This document shows, piece by piece, positions 41,847-50,680 of a DNA stretch of 56,631 nt. Position 1 is the first letter of the stretch. Each line of letters starts with the position of its first letter. This DNA is from Sulfurovum sp. (GTDB lineage: Bacteria > Campylobacterota > Campylobacteria > Campylobacterales > Sulfurovaceae), in NCBI GenBank assembly GCA_024637255.1, contig JAGXFO010000004.1, forward strand, positions 1-56,631, given 5' to 3'. The position numbers and the translations under genes were made by a program. The notes under the pieces are model-generated. The model had not been told where the DNA came from. It saw only the letters and a list, made by a program, of their open reading frames with translations, and did not search any database.

Positions 41847-42908
41847 TTACTTCATGCAAGCCGAAAGATCGGTAATATTTTTTGCACGATTTACACATGG
41901 CATACGTGACTCCAATTCTATGAGTTCGTCTTCTATTTTATCAAGCAAAATACTTTTTCTTTTATCATCCCAAAGCAAAATATACCCCTCTTCATCCATC
42001 CCCGAGTGTGACTTCATGCGGCTAAAATTTTCCATACATTGATTCGCCATAATAGGATCTTCTCCTGTTTGCAGACATTCTCGTGTTTCTTTTATAGCGA
42101 CTAATAGTGCAGGCAAAAGCTCTTTTTGTCTATTATAAATATCTTGACCCAAATAATTAATAAATTTTATTCTCTCTTCGTCTGTTATATTATTATCACC
42201 ATAACTTGTGTTATTCTCATTGATATCATAGGCTATATCTTTTAATGCAACAGAAAACTTCTGTGCTTTAAATTCGTTTCTTGTTACTATGGTATCTTGA
42301 ATAAGTGCAAATTCCTGTAACGGATAATCTGGTGTCTTGCACTTCCCATCAGAGGCATTAATATCAAAGGTGATACTGGTGGCTTCTTTTAGATACGAAG
42401 CGCCTAAAACCTTAGATTCTGTCTTCAATACAATATTCTTGTATATACATTTTTTTACACCTGTTCCCTCCCAGACATCACAAAGAACTCCTGCAACTTT
42501 TTCCTGGCCATTTCTGACCAAAAAAAGTGTTTGATCTCCATTATCATCACTTATGGATTTTTTACGCTCCAAAAGTTGTTCATTTTCATAATCAACAGTA
42601 ATGACTGTATCTTTTGTATATTTTCTAAATCTTTTTACATTTTGTTTGTGTTTAATAGCGCCCGTAGTCAATACCATACTATCCTCTTCTTCCAGTCGGA
42701 CATCACCCCAGTCTCTAAAACGCAGCTTTCCTTTACCTTTAATAGTTAAGTTGGTCTCAGGCGTGAGTATGGCTTCACCCCTTATGTCATAAATGACCAT
42801 ACCTGTCTCTATCTCAAAAGGATGCACCAGGTCTTCTGCCTGAAGAAACGAAAAGCCTCCAATACAAGCAGCCAATAAAATAATTTTAATGTGATTTCGA
42901 ATAGACAT
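41847..42908 (-). CDS. Secreted protein of unknown function
   Basis: A 353-residue protein with signal peptide (IILLAACIGGFSFLQA). The first half (about 25-200) is predicted beta-rich with KGKGKLRFRDWGDVRLEEED, the second half helical. Six to seven cysteines after the signal (GVLCDVWEGTGVKKC, DGKCK, TRECL, NQCMEN, PCVN, SACMK) suggest disulfides or metal binding. AAGGAAG precedes the ATG. It probably forms an operon with the radical SAM gene. I do not recognise a family. Confidence 0.7.
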   Translation of the reverse strand: MSIRNHIKIILLAACIGGFSFLQAEDLVHPFEIETGMVIYDIRGEAILTPETNLTIKGKGKLRFRDWGDVRLEEEDSMVLTTGAIKHKQNVKRFRKYTKDTVITVDYENEQLLERKKSISDDNGDQTLFLVRNGQEKVAGVLCDVWEGTGVKKCIYKNIVLKTESKVLGASYLKEATSITFDINASDGKCKTPDYPLQEFALIQDTIVTRNEFKAQKFSVALKDIAYDINENNTSYGDNNITDEERIKFINYLGQDIYNRQKELLPALLVAIKETRECLQTGEDPIMANQCMENFSRMKSHSGMDEEGYILLWDDKRKSILLDKIEDELIELESRMPCVNRAKNITDLSACMK

Positions 42909-43102
42909 ATACTTCCTTCTTTATATACAATAATTAAGGCGTTATTGTATCATAATTAAAAACTATAAGATATATCTGTAAATATCATATCAAAGTAGGA
43001 GGAGTCAAAGTTCATGAGGCTTGAACTTTTATCTGAATCAGGAATAAGTTTTACATTAAAAAGATATAGCTACTTTCATGTTCAACATGGAAAACCAAAA
43101 GA

Positions 43103-45457
43103 TTACCTTATCCAGCCACGCTTGGCAATAATGATCATCAATGCGGGTGTAAGTAAAAGATTTGTCAGCAATACCAGTACTGTGATACTGCCCGCAAGCA
43201 AACCAAAGTTTTGCACTGAGATTTCATTTGCCATCATGTAGGCATAAAAACCAAAGGACAATACAGTAGTTGCAATCACCATGGCTTTACCTGTGGTATG
43301 GAAGGTCTGCTCTATAGCCTTAGTGCTGTCCCTATCCTCAACATAGTATCTCTTAAAATTATGCATAAAATGTATTGTGTTGTCTGCTGCAAGGGCTATG
43401 GCAATGGATCCAATGAGTAATGTAAATATATCTAGCGGGATATTTGCCACATACATGATTAGCAGTCCTAGTACAATAGACGCAAGACCAGGAATCATAC
43501 TGATCAGTCCAAGGCGGAAAGTACCCAAAACGAACATCATCATAAAAGTAATACCGATAAATGCCTTAAAATAGCTTGATACAGTTGAATCTACAGTATG
43601 CGTAAATATATTGATAAGCAATGGTGCCATACCTGTAATAACTACCGTATCTTCAGGAAATGTTTTGCTGACTTCTTCTTTTACATAGGTAAGTACTTTC
43701 ATAGCCTTAAGCACATCTGTCCAGTGCAACATGATACTGATACGTGTCTGTGAGAACCGGCTATCTACCACATCTTCAAGATCATCAGATCCTGAGCTTT
43801 CAAGCAAAAACAACTCCTGGGAGACGAGATCTGCATTTTTAGGGATGGTGTAATGTGTTTCTTTATTTTCATGTAAGGCCCTATTTGTCTCTTTCACTAT
43901 TGTAGCAAGTGATACGACCTTACCTATATGTGTATATTTATCTACGTACTTTTCCATATCTTCAGAGAGTTTGTTAAGCTTTTCCAATCTCACAGAATCG
44001 TTCCACCCATTCTCTTTTTTGCTATCTACTACAAGTTCTATGGTGACCAAACCATTAAGCTTTTCATCTATGGCCTCTGCGGAGATGTGTTCATGAGTAT
44101 TGGGGGTAAACCATGAGACGGGATTGTGCGAAAGCACTATCTTCATCGCTGATGTCAACGCAAGGGCTAAAAGTATAGTACTTATGATAATAATGCTTTT
44201 ATAGTGCCTGATAGGAATAGCAGAAAGTTTTTTCATTATTTTGTCGAGCTTATCTGCTCCAAATGACATTTTAGGTTTTAACTTTGTAATACTCAAGAGT
44301 GCAGGTAAAAGAGTAAGTGTCAAAAACAATGAAACTATTACACCCAAAGAAGCATAGATACCAAGATCAGAGATAGGGACTACTTCAGATCCGGCAAATG
44401 AGCCTACACCAATAACTATGGCTACAGATGCCATAACAATGGCCAGACCTGAATGCACAAATGTATCCCGTATGGCTTCTTTTTTGTTACCCGTAGCATT
44501 AAGCCTGTCAAAGAAAATGGAAAGCGTATGCACCGTGGCCCCGACACTCACCACCATAAGCAGTGAGGGCACAATCTGAGTTGGGAGTTTAAATGCAACA
44601 CCTGCCCACGCCATAGCGCCTACCGTGACAAGTAAAGAAAGTATTATGACAATTGCCGGATATACCACAGCCGATACACGCCTAAACATCACAAACAAGA
44701 AAATAATGATGATAAAAAAAGTAATAGGCATAAACTTCTGCATATCTCTTTGTATTTGCGGCTTTAATGCATTATTCATAGAAGGAGATCCTGCTATGTA
44801 TATATCAATACCCTCTTGTTTATACTTGTTGGTAATCTCTAAAACTGTCTCGATAAACTCAGTATTTTCCTTATCGGTTAAAAATGCTCTCTCTTTGCTT
44901 TCGTCTGTTACTTCCTCCAAAGAGCCTTCATTAAAGGCATCTGCCTCTATGACTATTGCAGTCATTTTTCCATCACTGCTTATAAACAAATCTTTATAAA
45001 AATGTGATGCCAATGCCTCTTTTTTAATAGCCTCTACTTGCTCCTCTGTCTGGGGGAAATCCTCAAGCAAATTATCAGTGACAAGTTTATCACCCTCACC
45101 TCTGGTATTTCTTACATTATAGAGTGAAGTAATGTCATCTAAAAAAGGTAGGTTGGTTTCCAGATCTTCATATATAGTCCTGAGTATTTCAAGAAATTTG
45201 AGTGTAAAGATATCATCACTTTTAAGTGCTACTATGACCCGCTCATCACTTCCAAACTCTTCTCTGAACGCATTATATTCGAGTAAGGCAGGATCATCAT
45301 TATGCAGGAATCCAATCGCGGAGGTATCCATCTTTATCTGCGGCACATAAGAAAGAGGAAAAGCCGAAAACATTAAAATAACTACTATAACTTTAAAAGG
45401 ATGATCGGCTATAAAAGCTCCCATTCTTCCCATAATGATTTCTAATTTATGACGCAT
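43103..45457 (-). CDS. MMPL/RND superfamily exporter (COG1033 type)
   Basis: A 784-residue inner-membrane protein with two RND halves: an N-terminal helix (about 20-40), a large periplasmic loop, then a six-helix bundle, repeated once. The motifs VVSVGATVHTLSIFFDRL in the first half and ALAADNTIHFMHNFKRY in the second are the MMPL-type TM4 and TM10 regions. Family members export lipids or hopanoids. I start at the ATG at 45457, with AAGGA eight bases upstream; 67 upstream codons in the same frame have unlikely composition and no ribosome site. Confidence 0.85.
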   Translation of the reverse strand: MRHKLEIIMGRMGAFIADHPFKVIVVILMFSAFPLSYVPQIKMDTSAIGFLHNDDPALLEYNAFREEFGSDERVIVALKSDDIFTLKFLEILRTIYEDLETNLPFLDDITSLYNVRNTRGEGDKLVTDNLLEDFPQTEEQVEAIKKEALASHFYKDLFISSDGKMTAIVIEADAFNEGSLEEVTDESKERAFLTDKENTEFIETVLEITNKYKQEGIDIYIAGSPSMNNALKPQIQRDMQKFMPITFFIIIIFLFVMFRRVSAVVYPAIVIILSLLVTVGAMAWAGVAFKLPTQIVPSLLMVVSVGATVHTLSIFFDRLNATGNKKEAIRDTFVHSGLAIVMASVAIVIGVGSFAGSEVVPISDLGIYASLGVIVSLFLTLTLLPALLSITKLKPKMSFGADKLDKIMKKLSAIPIRHYKSIIIISTILLALALTSAMKIVLSHNPVSWFTPNTHEHISAEAIDEKLNGLVTIELVVDSKKENGWNDSVRLEKLNKLSEDMEKYVDKYTHIGKVVSLATIVKETNRALHENKETHYTIPKNADLVSQELFLLESSGSDDLEDVVDSRFSQTRISIMLHWTDVLKAMKVLTYVKEEVSKTFPEDTVVITGMAPLLINIFTHTVDSTVSSYFKAFIGITFMMMFVLGTFRLGLISMIPGLASIVLGLLIMYVANIPLDIFTLLIGSIAIALAADNTIHFMHNFKRYYVEDRDSTKAIEQTFHTTGKAMVIATTVLSFGFYAYMMANEISVQNFGLLAGSITVLVLLTNLLLTPALMIIIAKRGWIR

Positions 45458-45495
45458 ATTTTTCCTTATTTCTCTTCTCTTCAAAGCGCATGATT

Positions 45496-46158
45496 TTATC
45501 GTAAGTTGATTAATCCCATATAAACCAACATGTTTTTGCACAATACTATCAAAGTCACCCAAAAAAGCCCCAGACCTAAACCTGCAATGACATCGCTTAC
45601 CCAATGCACATCCAAATAAATACGAGAAAAGGCGATCGCAAGCGCCCACGCAACACAAGCAAACAGTAACAATATGCGCAAACCTGTTAAATGCACTCTT
45701 TTTGAAAAGATAATATACACTGATAATGCCACTGTTGTTGCCATCGTAGCATGCCCAGAAGGAAAAGAATACCCTGTTACGTTAATGATGTCTGAGATAG
45801 GTCTCGTACGCTGTACCATGACCTTAATCAAAGAAAAGGCGATCGCAGCACCGCCAACACAAAGAAAATAGAACCAAAGATCAAGAAAATATTTTTTATA
45901 GGCCAACCAAAGCATAAGTACAAAACTGATAATCAACGTTCCCTGTGCACCATTTACACTGGTCAAGGAAACCATAAACTGGCTCACCAAAGGTGTTTGT
46001 AATGCATTAATGTGAATACTAATCCAACGATCGATTATAAGAATATACTCTTCCTGGATAACATCTTCCGCCATTTTTACCAAAAGATAGAGACCCAAAA
46101 GGTTAAATCCAATGAGCCATTTATTTTCTTGGAAAAACCCAAGTACTTTAGTTTTCAC
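45496..46158 (-). CDS. PAP2 family membrane phosphatase
   Basis: A 220-residue polytopic protein with about six helices. The three PAP2 motifs are KVMVQRTRP, PSGHATM and SRIYLDVHWVSDV. Likely dephosphorylates a lipid such as undecaprenyl pyrophosphate or phosphatidylglycerophosphate. It overlaps the end of the MFS gene by 11 bases and lies upstream of the MMPL gene, so co-expression is likely. Substrate cannot be told. Confidence 0.87.
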   Translation of the reverse strand: MKTKVLGFFQENKWLIGFNLLGLYLLVKMAEDVIQEEYILIIDRWISIHINALQTPLVSQFMVSLTSVNGAQGTLIISFVLMLWLAYKKYFLDLWFYFLCVGGAAIAFSLIKVMVQRTRPISDIINVTGYSFPSGHATMATTVALSVYIIFSKRVHLTGLRILLLFACVAWALAIAFSRIYLDVHWVSDVIAGLGLGLFWVTLIVLCKNMLVYMGLINLR

Positions 46159-47305
46159 GTCTCAATCTTAAAAGTATAAAAATTACTGCCAATCCTAGCG
46201 TACCGAAAAATGAAAACGCTAAAGCAAAATGCATACCAAAGTGCTCCCAAATGACACCACTTATGTATGCGCCAAATGCACCAAAGAGTGCTATACCTGC
46301 ATAAAATATACCATAGACTGAACCTTTATTGTCCGCACTTTGTGCGATAATGGTACGATTTGCATTGAGTGAAGTAACAGTAAAAAGTCCCAAAAATACA
46401 TAGGCGACCCATGTAAAGATTGGGCTTTCAAGATATAGAAATCCTTGTGCAGCTACACCGCAAATATAGGAAAATGCCAGAATACGTTTCACGCCAAATT
46501 GATCTATCCAGACACCAAAAATATAACTGCTCACCGTCTGCACTCCTGTTGAAACAACAAAAAGAAGAGGGATCATCGCTATAGAGATTCCCACACCTTT
46601 GGCTTGCATCGTAAAAAAAGAATCGCTAAAAATAAAAAGCACAAATAAAAAATAAAAAAACAATGAGCCTATCGTTTTTTTATCATTCTGCGTCAATGCA
46701 AACGATTGTTTTAAGATAGCCTTTGGCTTAGGTACATCACTAACAAAAAAGACAACAATAACGAGCCCTATGATACCGGGAATCAATGTAGCATAGAAAA
46801 TATTACGTATCACTGCTTCACTTTGGCCAAAAAATAAAAGTAGTCCAAAAAGAATCAATGCACCACTAAGTTCACCAGCGATATCCATCATCTTATGAAA
46901 ACCGAACGTTTTTCCCGAAGCGTTTTCTTTGCTATACTGAACGATCATTAGATCTTTAGGAGCAGAACGAAGACCTTTACCCAATCTTTCAAGTGCCTGC
47001 AGTCCGGCAATACCTTGATATCCATGTGTCAATCCTATCAAGGGCTTACTTAGAGCAGAAAATGCATACCCTCCGACCACAAGGGGCTTTACAATGCCAT
47101 ATCGGTCAGAAATATAACCCGATAGCAAACGTAAAGCATAAGAAACAAAAGTAGAGACCGCTACGATAACACCAAGTTTATCTACCCCTTCATGCAAAAC
47201 CGCAACAACAAAAATAGGTAGGATGGGATGGATCATTGCAGAAGCCATATCGGTAAAGAAACTTACCCACCCTAACATAATTACATTTTTATCAATAGTT
47301 TTCAT
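46148..47305 (-). CDS. Major facilitator superfamily transporter
   Basis: A 385-residue, 12-helix carrier. The loop 2-3 motif is GYISDRYGIVKPLVVGGY, and ALERLGKGLRSAPKDLMI is typical of a drug or metabolite efflux subgroup. Substrate unknown. Its ATG overlaps the stop of the short ORF upstream (ATGA), and its end overlaps the PAP2 gene. Confidence 0.85.
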   Translation of the reverse strand: MKTIDKNVIMLGWVSFFTDMASAMIHPILPIFVVAVLHEGVDKLGVIVAVSTFVSYALRLLSGYISDRYGIVKPLVVGGYAFSALSKPLIGLTHGYQGIAGLQALERLGKGLRSAPKDLMIVQYSKENASGKTFGFHKMMDIAGELSGALILFGLLLFFGQSEAVIRNIFYATLIPGIIGLVIVVFFVSDVPKPKAILKQSFALTQNDKKTIGSLFFYFLFVLFIFSDSFFTMQAKGVGISIAMIPLLFVVSTGVQTVSSYIFGVWIDQFGVKRILAFSYICGVAAQGFLYLESPIFTWVAYVFLGLFTVTSLNANRTIIAQSADNKGSVYGIFYAGIALFGAFGAYISGVIWEHFGMHFALAFSFFGTLGLAVIFILLRLRREN

Positions 47306-47448
47306 AGTACCGTATGCTCATTCTGGGAAATACCTTCATATTGCTGTGTATTTTTCAACATCCAAACGGTAATATTTGTCATCAAAATACCTCCCTCAAA
47401 ACCCACAACAAAAGAAGTCATAAAGAAGAAGTAGACATGGCTATTCAT
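47302..47448 (-). CDS. Small 48-residue hydrophobic ORF linking macB and MFS genes
   Basis: The frame starts at an ATG that overlaps the macB-type stop by eight bases (ATGAATAG) and stops on a TGA that overlaps the MFS start (ATGA). The N-terminus VYFFFMTSFVVGFEGGILM is hydrophobic enough for one membrane helix. A second internal start, ATG with GGGAGG upstream, would give a 26-residue form. Double translational coupling argues for a real gene or a coupling peptide. No family recognised. Confidence 0.5.
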   Translation of the reverse strand: MNSHVYFFFMTSFVVGFEGGILMTNITVWMLKNTQQYEGISQNEHTVL

Positions 47449-48661
47449 ATCGAAGAGCATCTATAGGGTTCATATTGGCTGCTTTTCGCGCAGGTATTAT
47501 GCCAAAAAGTACCCCAATAAACACAGAAAAGAACAAAGAAAGTATCGCAATTGAGGTATCAAGTACCAACACAAGGCCTAAACCTTTGACAACAGCCAAA
47601 GTAATTGCTATGCCAAGCAAGATACCAACTATACCGCCCAATACAGAAAGTACCACAGATTCAATGAGAAACTGAATCAAAATATCTTTTCCCATCGCTC
47701 CCACGGCCATACGTATACCAATCTCCCGTGTACGTTCCGTCACAGAAACAAGCATAATATTCATAATGCCAATACCCCCTACAATCAAAGAAATAGCTGC
47801 GACTGCCCCGAGCATAATAGTAAGAACATCAGTAATCTGAGTGATAGTATCGAGTAAAGATGTCATGCTGCGGACAGTAAAATTAACCTCTTGGTCAACT
47901 TTAATATGTCGTGATTCTTTAAGTACCTGCTCTATTTGTAATTTTGCCTCTTCTAGAAGTTTATTTTTTTTAATAGAAGCCATCATAAAATGAATGCTCG
48001 TGTCGCCGCTGATACGTCGTTGAAACATTTTAATGGGCACAAGTACAAGATCATCTTGATCTCTTCCGAAGGTATCTGCTCCTTTTTCTTCTAAGGTACC
48101 AATAACTTCGCAAGAGAAATTTTTAAGTCTTATCTTTTCCCCCACAGGGTTTTCCTCTGAAGCAAAGAGTTTATCGATGACTGTTTTTCCAACAATGCAA
48201 ACATTGTGACCTGCCCTTAGTTCACTTTTTTCAAACATTCGGCCTGTTTTGATATGCAAGTTTTGCACAGTAAAATAATCTGTATGGACCCCTCTGATGC
48301 TTGTTATATAGTTTTGGTCTTTGTAAACAATGGTCATAGAAGTATTTTCTACAGGTGATATTGCTTCAAGCGTGATGACCGAAGATTTCAGAACATCCAA
48401 ATCTTTTTGCGCAAAAGGCTTAGAAGTAGCGCTTCGTCCCCCAGGTCCGCTCTGCTGTCCCGGCATGATATAAAGAGTATTACTTCCTAATTGGCTCATA
48501 CTCTGTGCAATAGAGGCACTTGCACCTTTACCAATATTGACCATCGCTATAACAGAAGCAATTCCAATAACAATTCCAATTGCTGTAAGCAAAGACCGCA
48601 TGAGATTGCGTCTTATCTCACGGATTGCCTGCAAGAATACATTATACAGCACGGATCTCAT
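47441..48661 (-). CDS. MacB-type ABC exporter permease
   Basis: A 406-residue permease: one N-terminal helix (SLLTAIGIVIGIASVIAMVN), a large periplasmic MacB domain (about 45-270), then three helices of the FtsX fold (ISLIVGGIGIMNIMLVSVTE, RTREIGIRMAVG and following). In E. coli this is fused to its ATPase; here the ATPase is a separate gene that overlaps by 20 bases. It should pump out macrolides, peptides or lipoprotein-like substrates with the adaptor at 49319. Confidence 0.88.
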   Translation of the reverse strand: MRSVLYNVFLQAIREIRRNLMRSLLTAIGIVIGIASVIAMVNIGKGASASIAQSMSQLGSNTLYIMPGQQSGPGGRSATSKPFAQKDLDVLKSSVITLEAISPVENTSMTIVYKDQNYITSIRGVHTDYFTVQNLHIKTGRMFEKSELRAGHNVCIVGKTVIDKLFASEENPVGEKIRLKNFSCEVIGTLEEKGADTFGRDQDDLVLVPIKMFQRRISGDTSIHFMMASIKKNKLLEEAKLQIEQVLKESRHIKVDQEVNFTVRSMTSLLDTITQITDVLTIMLGAVAAISLIVGGIGIMNIMLVSVTERTREIGIRMAVGAMGKDILIQFLIESVVLSVLGGIVGILLGIAITLAVVKGLGLVLVLDTSIAILSLFFSVFIGVLFGIIPARKAANMNPIDALRYE

Positions 48662-49322
48662 CCTTTTCTATCATCCCATCCCGCAGATGAATGATTCTCT
48701 GAGCATATGCTGCCATATCTTCTTCATGAGTCACCATAATAACCGTAATGCCTTGTTGATTAAATCCACTGATTAGCTGCATGATTTCATGTGAACGCTT
48801 AGTATCAAGATTTCCTGTAGGCTCATCTGCAATCAATACTTTGGGCTGAGTCACCATGGCTCTGGCAATAGCGACACGTTGCTGCTCTCCTCCTGAAAGC
48901 TGACCAGGATCGTAGCCAATTCGTGCTTCAAGTCCTACGATTTTGAGTGCTTTCATTGCTCTTTCATGGCGTTCTTTAGCGGAAACTTTCTGATAAATTA
49001 GAGGCATTTCCACATTATCAAGTGCGGAGGTTTTTTTGAGTAAGTTATACCCCTGAAAAATAAATCCAAGAATATTTCTGCGAAAAAGTGCCAACTGGTC
49101 CTTGCCAAGTTCCCTTATATTGGTCTCAAGAAAATAATAATTTCCCCCGCTAGGTATATCAAGTGCTCCAATAATATTGAGCAGTGTTGATTTCCCACTA
49201 CCACTTGGTCCCATAATTGATACAAACTCGCCACTTCGTATCTGCAGATCAATTCCTTTGAGTACCTGAGTGATAGCATCTCCTTCTCCATAGGATTTGG
49301 TGATATTTTCAAGTTTTATCAC
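48642..49322 (-). CDS. MacB-type ABC exporter ATPase
   Basis: A 226-residue nucleotide-binding subunit. Walker A GPSGSGKSTLLNIIG, signature LSGGEQQRVAIARAMV and Walker B VLIADEPTGNLD are intact, with the H-loop in VTHEEDMAAY. It sits between adaptor and permease, overlapping each, and forms with them a split MacAB system. Confidence 0.93.
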   Translation of the reverse strand: MIKLENITKSYGEGDAITQVLKGIDLQIRSGEFVSIMGPSGSGKSTLLNIIGALDIPSGGNYYFLETNIRELGKDQLALFRRNILGFIFQGYNLLKKTSALDNVEMPLIYQKVSAKERHERAMKALKIVGLEARIGYDPGQLSGGEQQRVAIARAMVTQPKVLIADEPTGNLDTKRSHEIMQLISGFNQQGITVIMVTHEEDMAAYAQRIIHLRDGMIEKDEIRAV

Positions 49323-50524
49323 GACTGTTTTTCCTGAGAGATAATGATGGCATCATTAGGTTTAAGCTCATTAGACTTTACTGCGCTTACAGGTCCATTA
49401 TGACCCAGTACCTCTACATAAACTTTCTGAGGTTTAGTATCATGTAAAATCCAAATATGTAGCTTGGAATCAATCACTATATCTTTTTTTCCTTTTTCAG
49501 AAAAAAATGTTTCCTTTTTAGGCTGTACGGGGATATATAATAGCGCAGACCGTGGAATGATGTAGGCATCTTTTACCGTTTGAATCACAATGCTTGCATG
49601 GGCACTCATGCCGGGTCTTAGTAGTAGTCCCGAATTGTCCACATTGATAATAGCCAAATAGGTCACAACACCTTCTATAATTTCCGAATTAATATACACT
49701 TGATGGACAGAGGCTTCAAATACTTTTTCAGGATATGCATCGACTCCAAATGTTACTTTTTGTCCAGCTTTAATCTGAGCAACATCTGCTTCATCAATAC
49801 TTGCCTGCAACTCCATTTTAGTCAAATCTTTGGCAATTTTAAAAAATACGGGCGTCTGAAAAGAGGAAGCGACCGTTTGACCTGCATCAATACTGCGTAC
49901 TAAAATAACACCATCAACAGGCGAATAGATAGAGGTTCTTTCAAGGTCATACCCTGCAGAGTCTACACTATTTTTGGCCTGCATCGAAAGTGCTGCGGCA
50001 TTGGCAACCTGCGCTTTTGAGGAAAGATAGCTTGACAAGTATTGATCATAGTCATTGGCTGAAGGCAAAGCTCCTTTGGTTGAAACCCGCACCTTGTTCC
50101 GCTTAAATACTTTATCTGCTTGAAAAAATAGTGCTTTGGCACTCTCTACGGAAGCATCAGCTGCATCAAGAGAAGCCTTGGCTTTATTGAAAGCACTTTG
50201 GTATTTGGTTTTATCCAGTATGGCAAGCAGTTGACCTTTTTTGACAATATCATTGTAGTCTACATAGACATTTGCAACCGTACCGGAAACTTCGGTACCA
50301 ACATCAATACTTTCCTCAGGTTGAATATATCCTGTCGTAGAGACCGAAAGGGTAAGCTTACCCTTTGTAGCCGCCTCTGTGATATAATGATAGTTATCTT
50401 CTTTTTTCTTATCAAAAAAGAAAAAATATCCGCCCGCCCCCAACAAAAGTAGTACAAAACCAAAAGTAATACTTTTTTTAAAGGTATCACTTTTATACTT
50501 AACTATTTCTTGCATCTCTTCCAT
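49319..50524 (-). CDS. MacA-type periplasmic adaptor (HlyD family)
   Basis: A 401-residue membrane-fusion protein with one N-terminal helix (TFGFVLLLLGAGGYFFFF). It has a lipoyl half (VGTEVSGTVANVYVDYNDIV), a coiled-coil hairpin (about 115-190), the second lipoyl half (IYSPVDGVILVRSIDAGQTV) and a beta-barrel. It would link the MacB permease to an outer-membrane TolC. AAGG lies seven bases before the ATG. It is the first gene of the MacA-ATPase-MacB run, separated by 160 bases from the RND permease gene. Confidence 0.9.
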   Translation of the reverse strand: MEEMQEIVKYKSDTFKKSITFGFVLLLLGAGGYFFFFDKKKEDNYHYITEAATKGKLTLSVSTTGYIQPEESIDVGTEVSGTVANVYVDYNDIVKKGQLLAILDKTKYQSAFNKAKASLDAADASVESAKALFFQADKVFKRNKVRVSTKGALPSANDYDQYLSSYLSSKAQVANAAALSMQAKNSVDSAGYDLERTSIYSPVDGVILVRSIDAGQTVASSFQTPVFFKIAKDLTKMELQASIDEADVAQIKAGQKVTFGVDAYPEKVFEASVHQVYINSEIIEGVVTYLAIINVDNSGLLLRPGMSAHASIVIQTVKDAYIIPRSALLYIPVQPKKETFFSEKGKKDIVIDSKLHIWILHDTKPQKVYVEVLGHNGPVSAVKSNELKPNDAIIISQEKQS

Positions 50525-50680
50525 ATCAACACCTTTAAGTTTATATCAAAATAGAGTGATATCTTTTCTATCATACTGTTATAATTCTGTATCTTTTTTC
50601 AAACCGTTCACTTTAAGATCTGAAATCTGTGCTTTGGCAGCAAGAATTATATACTGGTGCCGATACAGAGAATCATTTTA

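Noticed and set aside
43014..43241. Plus-strand ORF starting in the gap before the MMPL gene
   Set aside because: Most of it is antisense to the MMPL C-terminus and the start lacks a clear family match.
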